Source of the DNA: Acinetobacter pittii
GTDB taxonomy: Bacteria; Pseudomonadota; Gammaproteobacteria; Pseudomonadales; Moraxellaceae
Direction of reading: 5' to 3'
NCBI RefSeq assembly: GCF_034064985.1
Contig: NZ_CP139249.1
Span: forward strand, 3,348,001 to 3,412,000
Length of the DNA: 64,000 nt
Shown here in pieces: positions 45,372 through 53,822 of this stretch. How positions within the stretch are numbered: the first letter of the stretch is position 1; every line of letters begins with the position of its first letter. Under the pieces are notes generated by a model that ran no database searches, was not told the origin of the DNA, and saw only the letters and a list, made by a program, of their open reading frames with translations. A program made the translations under genes and the position numbers.

Positions 45372-46127
45372 TTAAGGGGTTAAATCAAAGGGTTGCTCTG
45401 CTCTAATTGGATAAGCAACTCCGTTTTCCATATAAGGTTTAAATTTCGCACCGCGAACAGCACGGACAACTTTGTCGTCTAGACTTGAAATACCACTACT
45501 TCTAGTCACTCGTACATTAATAATTTTGCCTTTTTCATCGGCTTCAATGAGTACAACAACAGAACGTGCTTCGCCTTGTAAATCTTTTGGAGAAACTGTT
45601 AAACGTGGTGAACGACTCCATTGTACCCCCGAACCACCAATTGAAACTCGTTTTGGTGATGGGTCTGGAGCAGGTTGAGCTTTAGGCGCTTCTTGTACTA
45701 CTGGCTTCGGTTTTTCTACGACCTTTTCAGTAACAGTTGTCGTTGTAGTCACTACTTTGGTTTCAACTTTAGGTTCTGTCTTTACTGTTTCTTTTGGTGT
45801 TTCAGCTTTTTTCACCTGTTGAATTTTTTCCACTTTTTTCGGTGGTGTCACAGGCTTTTCAACAACTTTAACTTCTTTTACCTCTTTCTTAGGTTCCGGC
45901 TTTTTAGGCGGTTCCTTTGGTTTAGGAGGTAGTGGTTTTGGTTGCTCTTGAATTTTTACGAAACGTACCTGTAAAGGCTTCTTATCGATTGGCTTTAATT
46001 CAGCAGGCTTAATATGGCTAACTGCCCATAAGACCCCGATATGACCAATTGCAACCGCAATTAGTGCCGTGATGACTTTCTTTTTCATCGGATTGGGAGA
46101 GTTTAAGGCTGCGGAAGATTGACTCAT
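45372..46127 (-). CDS. tonB: energy transducer TonB
   Basis: TonB spans the periplasm and passes proton-motive energy to outer-membrane receptors such as PiuA. The 251-residue protein has one N-terminal membrane anchor (about 17-35). A long proline-, lysine- and glutamate-rich linker follows (about 50-160, many KP and EP repeats), then a C-terminal TonB domain with VVLIEADEKGKI and VRAVRGAKFKPY. The operon tonB-exbB-exbD has a Fur-like site upstream. Confidence 0.94.
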   Translation of the reverse strand: MSQSSAALNSPNPMKKKVITALIAVAIGHIGVLWAVSHIKPAELKPIDKKPLQVRFVKIQEQPKPLPPKPKEPPKKPEPKKEVKEVKVVEKPVTPPKKVEKIQQVKKAETPKETVKTEPKVETKVVTTTTTVTEKVVEKPKPVVQEAPKAQPAPDPSPKRVSIGGSGVQWSRSPRLTVSPKDLQGEARSVVVLIEADEKGKIINVRVTRSSGISSLDDKVVRAVRGAKFKPYMENGVAYPIRAEQPFDLTP

Positions 46128-46220
46128 AAGAATCTAATTACCTAATGGATGATGATTTCAGATTTCTATTTACAGAAACGATTTCAAACATCGGATAGAA
46201 CAATAAAGTGCCACAATAAT

Positions 46221-46241
46221 AAATGAGAAGTGTTTTCATTT
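46221..46241 (-). promoter_or_regulatory. putative Fur box upstream of tonB
   Basis: AAATGAGAA-GTG-TTTTCATTT is an inverted repeat matching at 8 of 9 arm positions, about 95 bases before the tonB start. It resembles Fur sites of the AATGAGAAT type. The rest of the 379-base tonB-purU gap is AT-rich and holds only the purU terminator. Confidence 0.5.
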
Positions 46242-46462
46242 GCAACTATTTTTTGAGAAAAACATTTACTCAAGATTGCTCATTTGTATTAGTTGAGTGT
46301 CTTTGCTTTTGTTTTCTCATAGTTACATGAATTGGAATCTCTTATTCACAATGTGTTTATTCTCACTTATATAGTTAGACTAATTTCACGTTGAATAGAC
46401 CGAATCCTAAGTACAACTACCCGATATTGTTACGTTATATCATTTCAACAATATTTTTGATA

Positions 46463-46492
46463 TAAAAAAACACGCAAGAAGCGTGCTTTTTT
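46463..46492 (-). terminator. terminator after purU
   Basis: CACGC-AAGAA-GCGTG lies within A and T runs on both sides, 15 bases after the purU stop on the minus strand. Confidence 0.82.
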
Positions 46493-46506
46493 AAAATAAG
46501 CGTTAT

Positions 46507-47370
46507 TTAGAAAACAACTGTCTTATTACCATCTACAATAATACGGTCTTCTAAATGCCATTTTACTGCACGAGCCAACACATTACGCTCGACATCTTCA
46601 CCTAGCTCACGTAATTGCTCAACATTATAGTCGTGGCTTACACGCTCAACGTCTTGCTCAATAATTGGGCCTTGGTCTAGATCAGCCGTCACATAGTGAG
46701 CCGTTGCACCAATCAACTTCACACCTTTTTCATAAGCTTGCTTATATGGGTTAGCACCCACGAAAGCTGGCAAGAAAGAATGATGGATATTGATGATTTT
46801 CATTTCCCATTTTGCAACAAAATCTTCACTTAGAATTTGCATGTAACGTGCAAGAACCAATAAATCGTTGCCCTGCATCATTTCATCAATTTGCGCATAA
46901 GCTTCAGCTTTATTGTCTTTAGTTACTTTGATTACTGTAAATGGAATACCGAAGTTCTCAACAGATTCACGTAAATCTTCGTGGTTAGAAATCACGTGTG
47001 TAATTTCACAAGGTAACGACCCACGCGCATGGCGCCACAATAACTCAAGTAAAGCATGGTCGACTTTAGAAACTAAAATACCAACCTTTTTAATATCGTT
47101 TACGAAAGCAAGACGCCATTGCATGCCATAACGCTCAGCAACGTTCGCAGCAAATGTTTGAATTAGTGCATCTTTACGTGACTGTAAATGGTCAAGTTCA
47201 AATTCAACACGCATGAAATAACGTCCGCCCTGAGCTTCCGTCGCATACTGGTCAAGCGCGGTAATATTTGCACCCTGATGGTACAAAAAGCTCGATACAG
47301 CCTGTACGATCCCAGGCTTGTCTTCACAAGTAATCAGTAAACGGGCTGTATTGGCAGTGGTCATATTCAT
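46507..47370 (-). CDS. purU: formyltetrahydrofolate deformylase
   Basis: PurU hydrolyses 10-formyl-tetrahydrofolate to formate and tetrahydrofolate, which supplies formate for PurT and balances one-carbon pools. The 287-residue protein has an N-terminal ACT-like domain (CEDKPGIVQAVSSFL) and a C-terminal formyltransferase-fold domain with NIHHSFLPAFVGANPY and GATAHYVTADLDQGPII. I chose the ATG at 47370. A TTG at 47397 and an ATG at 47364 are alternatives, as no strong ribosome site decides. Confidence 0.93.
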   Translation of the reverse strand: MNMTTANTARLLITCEDKPGIVQAVSSFLYHQGANITALDQYATEAQGGRYFMRVEFELDHLQSRKDALIQTFAANVAERYGMQWRLAFVNDIKKVGILVSKVDHALLELLWRHARGSLPCEITHVISNHEDLRESVENFGIPFTVIKVTKDNKAEAYAQIDEMMQGNDLLVLARYMQILSEDFVAKWEMKIINIHHSFLPAFVGANPYKQAYEKGVKLIGATAHYVTADLDQGPIIEQDVERVSHDYNVEQLRELGEDVERNVLARAVKWHLEDRIIVDGNKTVVF

Positions 47371-47444
47371 TTGGTTAATATCACTTAATTGAGTCAAATT
47401 TTTAATAAGCCGAGTATTCTAGCGCTCTAAATAGGCAAGCACAA

Positions 47445-48137
47445 CTATTCATCTTTTAGGGACGACAAGCTGGCAAATAGATCAGAAGGCCCCAGTGACT
47501 CAAGCAACTGCTCGTAAGTTGCTCGGCTTTCTCCCATAAGATAAGGACCTTCAAGGAAAACCATTTGGCGTAAAGCTTGCCAAACCCATTTTTCTTCTAA
47601 ATGGTTATTGTCACTAATATGGCCAGACATATATAAAAAGTTTGTCCAATTCGTTAATACAATCCATAAGTTAATAATGAGCGCTTCAATTTCAGATGGC
47701 GTCATTTTCATAAGACCGGCATCGACAAAGGCTTGATAAATTTTTTGTCCTTGCTGCATGACCTGCCCCGCAAAACGCGGATAAATCTTTTTAAAGTCTT
47801 CGTTACTTTCAACTAGATGATACACATCACGATGAATAAAACGGTAACTCCAGAGTTGACCACTTAACACTTGAAAATAGTTAATTTTATCATTGGTCGT
47901 TAGTGGTCTGTCTTCAGGTAAAGAAAGCATGTCCAGAGTCTCAACCTGATATTGGTACATTAATTCCTTAATGATTTCATGCTTATTCCGAAAATGATAA
48001 TACAAATTTCCAGGACTAATACCTAACTCCGCAGCAATATGATTGGTTGTAACCGACCGTTCACCTCGCTCGTTAAAAAGCTGCAAACTGATTTGTAAAA
48101 TCCGGTCCTTTGTCTTCAGAGCTTTAGGTTGAGACAT
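47445..48137 (-). CDS. TetR/AcrR-family transcriptional regulator
   Basis: The 230-residue protein has an N-terminal TetR helix-turn-helix (about 9-57): DRILQISLQLFNERGERSV, then the recognition part IAAELGISPGNLYYHF. A helical ligand-binding domain follows. It is divergently transcribed from the aldehyde dehydrogenase gene, and a perfect palindrome (48197-48216) sits between them. It most likely represses that gene and perhaps itself. The inducer is unknown. Confidence 0.88.
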   Translation of the reverse strand: MSQPKALKTKDRILQISLQLFNERGERSVTTNHIAAELGISPGNLYYHFRNKHEIIKELMYQYQVETLDMLSLPEDRPLTTNDKINYFQVLSGQLWSYRFIHRDVYHLVESNEDFKKIYPRFAGQVMQQGQKIYQAFVDAGLMKMTPSEIEALIINLWIVLTNWTNFLYMSGHISDNNHLEEKWVWQALRQMVFLEGPYLMGESRATYEQLLESLGPSDLFASLSSLKDE

Positions 48138-48189
48138 TTTAATAACCTTTAATAATTCACATGGTTAAGACTTGAACACATAAACTGAC

Positions 48190-48218
48190 TTGACTATTTA
48201 GAGTATTTACTCTAAAAA
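48190..48218 (+). promoter_or_regulatory. palindromic operator inside the aldehyde dehydrogenase promoter
   Basis: TTTAGAGTA-TT-TACTCTAAA (48197-48216) has perfect 9-bp arms. TTGACT at 48190-48195 and TAAAAA at 48213-48218 are 17 bp apart and would be the -35 and -10 boxes, so a protein on the palindrome would block RNA polymerase. The likely binder is the divergent TetR-family protein. Confidence 0.65.
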
Positions 48219-48249
48219 ATAAGTATATCAATATATTTGGTAAGTACCG

Positions 48250-49698
48250 ATGAACAGTCAAACAAAAACAAATCCAGAGACTCAGCTTCCATATGATGTT
48301 AAGCATTTACATGATTTGCTTGAACAACAAAAGCTGGCTTACCTACGCCATCCGGTACCCACTGCTAAAGAGCGTATTGATCGTTTAGCTCGTCTTAAAA
48401 GAGTCTTGGTAAAATATCAAGATCAGATTGCCGAAGCAATTAACCTTGATTATGGCAATCGTGCAGTTATGGAAACAAAAATTGGTGAGCTACTCACCAG
48501 TTTGGAACAAATTAAATATTACAGTAAGCATCTAACTGCGTGGATGAAGCCATCAAAACGCCATATTAGTGTATTACATCAGCCTGCAAAAGGTTGGGTA
48601 CAATATCAACCTATGGGTGTCATTGGTATTATTACACCTTGGAATTACCCATTATTGCTTTCAGTGGGGCCTTTGATCTGTGCACTAGCTGCAGGCAATC
48701 ATGCCATGATCAAAATCTCTAGCGCTTCTCCAAACTTTGGACGAGTCCTTGAAAGTGCATTAGCTGAAGCATTCCCACAAGAATTAGTGGCTGTGGTGAA
48801 TGGTGGTGGTGTGATCTCTGATGCGTTTAGCCATTTGCCTTTTGACAAAATGATTTTCACAGGCTCAACTTCTGTTGGTAAAACAGTAATGGCAGCCGCA
48901 GCTCAAAACCTTGTTCCCGTGATTCTTGAGTTAGGTGGAAAATCTCCAGCCCTTGTGCATGCATCAATGGACATGAAAGATGTAGCTCAGCGTATTGCTG
49001 TAGGTAAATTATGGAATGCGGGACAAACCTGTGTTGCACCGGATCATATTTTCTTACCACGCGGTAAAACTGCCGAGTTCATTGAAAACTTTAAATTGAT
49101 TGTGGCTGGAATGTACCCTCATTTCCGCAAGAACAATGACTATACTTCTATTATTAATGATAAACAGTACAACCGTATTCAGGGCTATCTCGAAAATGCC
49201 CGTGATCAAGGTGCACGTATTGTTGAAATTAACCCGCAAAATGAAATTTTAGATGATGTCCGTAAAATTGCACCGACTTTAGTCACTGGTGTGACAACTG
49301 CAATGGATATTATGCAAAATGAAATCTTCGGGCCTATTCTGCCAATTTTAGAATATGACCAAATAGAAGAAGTCATCGAGTTTATTAATAGTCGTCCGCG
49401 CCCTCTAGCAATGTATTATTTTGACTATGATCAAGCACGAGCTGACTATATTGCGCAGCACACCCATTCAGGGCATTTCGGAATTAACATGGTGATTACC
49501 CATGTGGCACAAGATGATTTACCTTTTGGCGGAATTGGCGCATCAGGTATGGGTAAATATCACGGACCAGAGGGCTTTTTTAGCCTTTCTCATGAGCGTT
49601 CGGTGATGTCAAATCCAAAACTTTATAGCCTTAAATACATTCTTCCACCATTCAATAAGCCTATTCATCGTTTCATTTCGAAAACCTTGTTGCGCTAA
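48250..49698 (+). CDS. aldehyde dehydrogenase, coniferyl aldehyde dehydrogenase-like
   Basis: The 482-residue NAD(P)-dependent aldehyde dehydrogenase has the Rossmann-linked GVIGIITPWNYP and FTGSTSVGK. The general-base Glu is in LELGGKSP, and the catalytic Cys is in NAGQTCVAP. The C-terminal end is hydrophobic/basic, as in class 3-type and coniferyl aldehyde enzymes that may sit at the membrane. It is probably induced by an aldehyde through the adjacent TetR regulator. Fatty aldehydes and aromatic aldehydes are both possible substrates, so I give no gene symbol. Confidence 0.85.
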   Translation: MNSQTKTNPETQLPYDVKHLHDLLEQQKLAYLRHPVPTAKERIDRLARLKRVLVKYQDQIAEAINLDYGNRAVMETKIGELLTSLEQIKYYSKHLTAWMKPSKRHISVLHQPAKGWVQYQPMGVIGIITPWNYPLLLSVGPLICALAAGNHAMIKISSASPNFGRVLESALAEAFPQELVAVVNGGGVISDAFSHLPFDKMIFTGSTSVGKTVMAAAAQNLVPVILELGGKSPALVHASMDMKDVAQRIAVGKLWNAGQTCVAPDHIFLPRGKTAEFIENFKLIVAGMYPHFRKNNDYTSIINDKQYNRIQGYLENARDQGARIVEINPQNEILDDVRKIAPTLVTGVTTAMDIMQNEIFGPILPILEYDQIEEVIEFINSRPRPLAMYYFDYDQARADYIAQHTHSGHFGINMVITHVAQDDLPFGGIGASGMGKYHGPEGFFSLSHERSVMSNPKLYSLKYILPPFNKPIHRFISKTLLR

Positions 49699-49705
49699 CT
49701 GATCA

Positions 49706-49742
49706 AGGCATGATCTGTTATACTAAATCATGCCTCGTTTTT
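49706..49742 (+). terminator. terminator after the aldehyde dehydrogenase gene
   Basis: AGGCATGAT (49706-49714) pairs with ATCATGCCT (49727-49735) around a 12-base loop, followed by CG and five T. Confidence 0.78.
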
Positions 49743-49753
49743 ACCAATTTCGC

Positions 49754-49782
49754 TTGTCTTTTAATCGTATTTTTGGTATAAA
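49754..49782 (+). promoter_or_regulatory. sigma-70 promoter of rpmB-rpmG
   Basis: TTGTCT (49754-49759) and TATAAA (49777-49782) are separated by exactly 17 bp. They lie about 85 bases before the rpmB ATG. The leader of about 75 bases could carry translational control, but I see no known structure. Confidence 0.7.
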
Positions 49783-49865
49783 ACGCCCCTTGAATGAATT
49801 CATCCGTTTACATTTAGTATGACTGGCCACAGATTTGCTGTTGGCTGAATCAATGGAGTTACACC

Positions 49866-50102
49866 ATGTCTAAGGTTTGCCAAGTTACCGGCAAGCGTCC
49901 AGTCGTTGGTAACAACGTCTCACACGCCAACAACAAAACCAAGCGCCGGTTCGAGCCGAACCTGCACCACCACCGTTTCTGGTTAGAAAGCGAAAAACGT
50001 TTTGTACGTCTTCGTTTAACCACTAAAGGTATGCGTATTATTGACAAATTGGGTATCGAAAAGGTTGTTGCAGACCTTCGTGCTCAAGGTCAAAAGATCT
50101 AA
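49866..50102 (+). CDS. rpmB: 50S ribosomal protein L28
   Basis: The 78-residue basic protein begins [20 protein letters not shown], the diagnostic L28 N-terminus, and ends with the typical [14 protein letters not shown] tail. AATGGAG lies upstream. It is cotranscribed with rpmG, 12 bases later, the standard bacterial pairing. Confidence 0.98.
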
Positions 50103-50114
50103 GGAGTCTGAGCA

Positions 50115-50270
50115 ATGCGTGATAAGATTCGCCTCGTTTCTTCAGCTGGTACAGGTTACTTCTATACCACGACTAAAAACAAACGTACTATGCCGGAAAA
50201 AATGGAAATCAAAAAATTTGATCCAAAAATCCGCCAACACGTGATTTTCAAAGAAGCTAAAATCAAATAA
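50115..50270 (+). CDS. rpmG: 50S ribosomal protein L33
   Basis: A 51-codon gene starts with ATG at 50115, preceded by AAGGAGTCTGAGCA. The product begins [20 protein letters not shown] and continues with [17 protein letters not shown], the classical L33 sequence. It lacks the CxxC zinc pairs, so it is the zinc-free form. It is followed by a strong terminator. Confidence 0.98.
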
Positions 50271-50281
50271 TTTTAGCCTCG

Positions 50282-50316
50282 AAAAAAGCGACTTCTTTAT
50301 GAAGTCGTTTTTTTTT
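50282..50316 (+). terminator. terminator after rpmB-rpmG
   Basis: CGACTTC-TTTAT-GAAGTCG is preceded by an A-run and followed by nine T. Confidence 0.94.
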
Positions 50317-50417
50317 GCATTTTTTTTATACTTACCTTTTTGTTAAACTTTATCTATATTCCGCCTTGGCATTTTTTATGCTTGTCTTTAGCCTAACTCA
50401 CGTAAAAGGAGTTTTTA

Positions 50418-52127
50418 GTGCCGCATGACGTAGATTTAATTATTTTACTTGCTGTTGGTTTCGGCGTTGCCCTCATTTTTGGCTATCTTGCAGCCCGATT
50501 ACGACTCCCTCCTCTTATCGGCTATTTAATTGCCGGCATTATTATTAGCCCAAATACACCAGGTGTAGAAGCAGATATTCATCTTGCTAACCAGCTCGCA
50601 GAACTCGGGGTCATGTTCCTGATGTTTGGTGTAGGGATGCACTTTTCATTAAAAGATTTATTACTTGTTCGACGTATTGCCTTACCAGGCGCAATTTTAC
50701 AGATCGCTGTTGCAACCTTACTTGGTATTGGGGTTTCAATGCTATGGGGCTGGAGTTTTGGTTCAGCACTTGTTTTTGGTTTAAGTCTGTCATGTGCGAG
50801 TACGGTTGTACTATTAAAAGCTTTAGGAGACCGTGGTCTTTTAGATTCAGTTAACGGCAAAATTGCTGTGGGCTGGCTGTTAGTCGAAGACTTAGTAATG
50901 GTACTGGTTTTAGTACTTCTTCCTGCTACAGCAGTTTTACTTGGCGGCAAAGCGCCAGCAGGTGCAGATGGTAATATCTGGTTAACCCTTGGAATCACCT
51001 TATTAAAGGTGATTGGCTTTATTGCCTTTATGCTCATTGTAGGTAAACGTGTAGTACCTATTATTATGCAGTTCGTTGCACGTTTAGGCTCAAGAGAGCT
51101 ATTTACACTTACTGTCGTCGCTGCTGCCGTTTCAATTGCTTATGGTTCATATGCCATCTTTGGGGTTTCAATGGCATTAGGCGCTTTCTTTGCGGGCATG
51201 GTCGTTAAAGAATCAGACTTTAGTCATCGTGCTGAGGAAGAGACTCTCCCACTACGTGAAATTTTCTCGATTTTATTTTTCGTTTCTGTGGGCATGCTGT
51301 TTGACCCCCACATTCTTGTTGAGAGCCCACTCCATATTTTAGCTGTTATTGCGATTATTATGGTGGGGAAGACACTTGCTGCAATGGCATTGGTTTTATT
51401 TTTCCGCTATCCAATCAATACAGCTTTAACAGTCGGGGCAAGCCTTGCACAAATTGGTGAGTTTTCATTTATTTTGGCGACCTTGGGTGTTTCTTTAGGG
51501 CTATTAAGCTTAGAAGCTCAAAATCTGATTCTAGCAGGCGCTTTATTCTCAATTACGCTCAACTCGTTCATCTTCTCAGCTATTGAGCCTGTTCAACGCT
51601 GGATTCGTGAACGCTCTCACTTAGCTCGACTGCTTGAACGTAGTGGTGACCCATTGGCAATGTTACCCGATGAAGTTGATCAAGCTTACTTACGTGATCA
51701 GGTCGTGATTGTTGGATATGGCGGCGTGGGGCGACGCATCACTGAAAATCTAATTAATGAAAATATTAAGGTCGTTATTGCAGAAGAGAATCGTGAAATC
51801 GTAGAAAAACTGCGTCAGGCAAATATTGCTGCGGTGAGCGGTGTTGCTACCGAACCGAGCGTTTTAATTCAAGCACATATCATGCATGCACGACTCTTGG
51901 TGATCTCCCCTATGGATATTTTAGATATCCACCGTATTGTGAGCATTGCCAAGCAATTAAATCCTCAGATTCAGGTATTGATTTGCGCAGAAAGCAAAGA
52001 AGAAGCAGCAATTATCCGTGAAGAAAATATTGGCGAAGTGTTCTATGCAAAAGAAGAAATGGCAAAGAATATGAGTCACCACATATTAAATCAGATCGAG
52101 CTTGCCCATCAGTCAACAATTCATTAA
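50418..52127 (+). CDS. ybaL: CPA2-family cation:proton antiporter, YbaL/KefB-like
   Basis: The 569-residue protein has an N-terminal Na+/H+ exchanger membrane domain of about 12 helices (residues 1-385). It includes LAELGVMFLMFGVGMHFSLKDL and the ALGAFFAGMVV segment. A C-terminal TrkA-N/RCK nucleotide-binding domain follows, with VVIVGYGGVGRRI (GxGxxG). It resembles E. coli YbaL more than glutathione-gated KefB/KefC, although ion and gating ligand are not evident. The GTG start at 50418 has AAAGGAG upstream. It is monocistronic. Confidence 0.88.
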   Translation: MPHDVDLIILLAVGFGVALIFGYLAARLRLPPLIGYLIAGIIISPNTPGVEADIHLANQLAELGVMFLMFGVGMHFSLKDLLLVRRIALPGAILQIAVATLLGIGVSMLWGWSFGSALVFGLSLSCASTVVLLKALGDRGLLDSVNGKIAVGWLLVEDLVMVLVLVLLPATAVLLGGKAPAGADGNIWLTLGITLLKVIGFIAFMLIVGKRVVPIIMQFVARLGSRELFTLTVVAAAVSIAYGSYAIFGVSMALGAFFAGMVVKESDFSHRAEEETLPLREIFSILFFVSVGMLFDPHILVESPLHILAVIAIIMVGKTLAAMALVLFFRYPINTALTVGASLAQIGEFSFILATLGVSLGLLSLEAQNLILAGALFSITLNSFIFSAIEPVQRWIRERSHLARLLERSGDPLAMLPDEVDQAYLRDQVVIVGYGGVGRRITENLINENIKVVIAEENREIVEKLRQANIAAVSGVATEPSVLIQAHIMHARLLVISPMDILDIHRIVSIAKQLNPQIQVLICAESKEEAAIIREENIGEVFYAKEEMAKNMSHHILNQIELAHQSTIH

Positions 52128-52134
52128 CCCATAT

Positions 52135-52164
52135 AAAAAGCGTACTTAAAAGTACGCTTTTTTT
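52135..52164. terminator. bidirectional terminator after ybaL
   Basis: AAGCGTACTT-AA-AAGTACGCTT with an A-run before and seven T after is shared with the convergent small gene, whose stop codon lies in the T-run. Confidence 0.92.
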
Positions 52165-52441
52165 AACTCAAAAATTTAGGCTGTTCGTCTAATACCTCAG
52201 CCTGCCACTCGTTTACCTGCTTCTCTAGCAGTCCAAACAATGCAGCCTGAATCATATGCTGAGCAACAACTGGAGTCTGCTCACCCAAGATTGCTTTGAC
52301 TTCATCGCTAAATTGAATTTTAACCAAGGGTTCATTTTCAGAACCTGCATTACGCAAGGCGAGTTCACCACCTTCGAGTTGAACCAATTCCAACACTGCT
52401 TCTTGATTTCCAAATAACTCTTTCAATTGCTGTATAGACAT
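52163..52441 (-). CDS. hypothetical protein, 92 aa
   Basis: I do not recognise this small acidic, cytoplasmic-type protein. It has no membrane segment or signal. It starts MSIQQLKELFGNQEAVLELV, contains a short beta-like section (EGGELALRNA, PLVKIQFS) and ends with a helix rich in Gln and Glu. The ATG at 52441 has an excellent ribosome site (GGAGGAA), so I prefer it to the reading frame from 52477. It converges with ybaL and lies upstream of nothing obviously linked. Confidence 0.65.
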   Translation of the reverse strand: MSIQQLKELFGNQEAVLELVQLEGGELALRNAGSENEPLVKIQFSDEVKAILGEQTPVVAQHMIQAALFGLLEKQVNEWQAEVLDEQPKFLS

Positions 52442-52553
52442 ATACTTCCTCCATGTTTCAACATGGTGGCAAAGCACCCTTGCACTTTGCTTCTCTTGTC
52501 TTATTTATATAGGCACACCTAGTCTAAATTTCAAGCATCTAGGCAGTTTAATT

Positions 52554-53057
52554 TTAGAACTCGACCATTTCATTACGAAAACCATCAATTAAATGGCTTA
52601 ATTCTCGGTGCCATTCACGCAAGATTTTAACATCCGGCAACCAAGACTGAGGACCTTGTGTCACTTTAATAATGAGATTAGAAGAAGTTTCTTCTTCTGG
52701 AGTCGGTTCTTTTGGTTCTGGGGCGTACTGGCACATACGATAAGCTCGTTTTAACTCTGCAACAAAACCATCTTTTGCCAATTGCTGCAAAACGGACACT
52801 TCAGGAGAAACCTGTCCTTTTGCCGCCATATGTTCCTCAATAGATTTTAAAGTAGGTTGCAAATCATTTAAACGGTAATAACGTACCAATTCTTGTAGGA
52901 ACGCTAACATTGCGCCATGTAAATGAAATACAGCGGTTTCACGATAAGCTTGTACCTGCTGCACATGATCGGTCTGCTCTGCCTGTTGACACGCTAAGCG
53001 TGCAAAATAGAGCTTCTGATTGGTACGATCGGCATGATAACGAGCAACACGTGACAT
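52554..53057 (-). CDS. DUF6586-like protein
   Basis: The 167-residue, largely helical cytoplasmic protein contains RTNQKLYFARLACQQAE, then YRETAVFHLHGAMLAFLQEL. I associate this pattern with the DUF6586 family of Pseudomonas and relatives, from memory. Function is unknown. An acidic Pro/Glu-rich linker (about 125-137) precedes a conserved end. I start at the ATG at 53057, which has CAGGAAAG upstream. An ATG at 53087 adds 10 residues and is possible. Confidence 0.6.
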   Translation of the reverse strand: MSRVARYHADRTNQKLYFARLACQQAEQTDHVQQVQAYRETAVFHLHGAMLAFLQELVRYYRLNDLQPTLKSIEEHMAAKGQVSPEVSVLQQLAKDGFVAELKRAYRMCQYAPEPKEPTPEEETSSNLIIKVTQGPQSWLPDVKILREWHRELSHLIDGFRNEMVEF

Positions 53058-53137
53058 AACTAAACTTTCCTGTTCTAAAATCGCCATTGCAATAGCTATT
53101 CTTAGCTTAACGACTCCATTGATAAAATCAACGTTAT

Positions 53138-53500
53138 TTATGGTAAATCCAGCTCAACTTCATAAATTTTACGTTTAGCTAAAACTTTTACTGGCTGCCT
53201 TAAAGGGCGAATATTACTTAAAACCCAAGCAAAATACCCTTCACTCCAAGCAGATGCACATGCTGGCTCAATTTCATCATTTCACCAACTATGAACAGAG
53301 TCGACATCAACTAAAGCGACAGCAACTCCTTCTTCTTCATCAATATCTTTGTTCAGAAAGTTCCGGTTTTCGACAATTAATAGGTCTTTCACTGGTAACC
53401 GAGTAGGCACCCATGAACGTACTTCAAGTGTTTTTATACCTTCAGCAATACGAGTACCATTGGGCGTTACAATTGAGAGAGCTAAAAACTGTCTTTTCAT
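53138..53500 (-). pseudogene. ASCH-domain protein gene interrupted by an in-frame TGA
   Basis: The frame runs from ATG at 53500 through 72 codons (LALSIVTPNG, TLEVRSWVP, DLLIVENRNF, VALVDVDSVHSW). It meets TGA at 53284-53282, then continues in the same frame for 47 codons (NDEIEPACASAWSEGYFAW, then LSNIRPLRQPV and KRKIYEVELDLP) to a TAA at 53138. The downstream part completes the conserved ASCH fold, which binds nucleic acid or modified nucleotides. A nonsense mutation is the simplest reading; a sequencing error is possible. It lies 9 bases after the RRM gene on the same strand. Confidence 0.75.
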
Positions 53501-53509
53501 CAGAAAAAC

Positions 53510-53749
53510 TTATTCTTCGGCTGCTTTAACTCGAATTCCATAGCCTTTAACTTTAAGCGTATTTAAGCCTTTAATTGCCTTAATCGCTTCACGTGGATTA
53601 GGCATTTCAACAAAACCAAAGCCTTTCGATTTACCTGTGTCTTTATCAGTCACCAGAACACATGTATCAACTTTACCATATGCCTTAAACAGCTCTAAAA
53701 CTTCAGCTTCACTTACAGCACGATCTAAATTACGGACTAATATTTTCAT
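53510..53749 (-). CDS. RNA-binding protein with a single RRM domain
   Basis: The 79-residue protein is one RNA recognition motif: RNP2 is ILVRNL (residues 3-8) and RNP1 is KGFGFVEM (about 43-50). Such small bacterial RRM proteins bind RNA, often in cold or stress conditions. The exact target is unknown. It precedes the interrupted ASCH gene by 9 bases, so both were likely cotranscribed. Confidence 0.9.
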   Translation of the reverse strand: MKILVRNLDRAVSEAEVLELFKAYGKVDTCVLVTDKDTGKSKGFGFVEMPNPREAIKAIKGLNTLKVKGYGIRVKAAEE

Positions 53750-53822
53750 TTTCTAACCTTAATTGGCAATAAAAGGGAGGGCCAATATACATTTAAGTAA
53801 TCACAGCGTCTTATACAGTAGT

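Noticed and set aside
45675..45932. Phe-rich ORF opposite tonB
   Set aside because: It is the antisense shadow of the Lys/Glu/Pro-rich TonB linker and has no independent support.
53282..53284. TGA in the ASCH gene as a selenocysteine codon
   Set aside because: No SECIS-like hairpin is apparent after it, and the family is not known to contain selenocysteine. A nonsense mutation is simpler.
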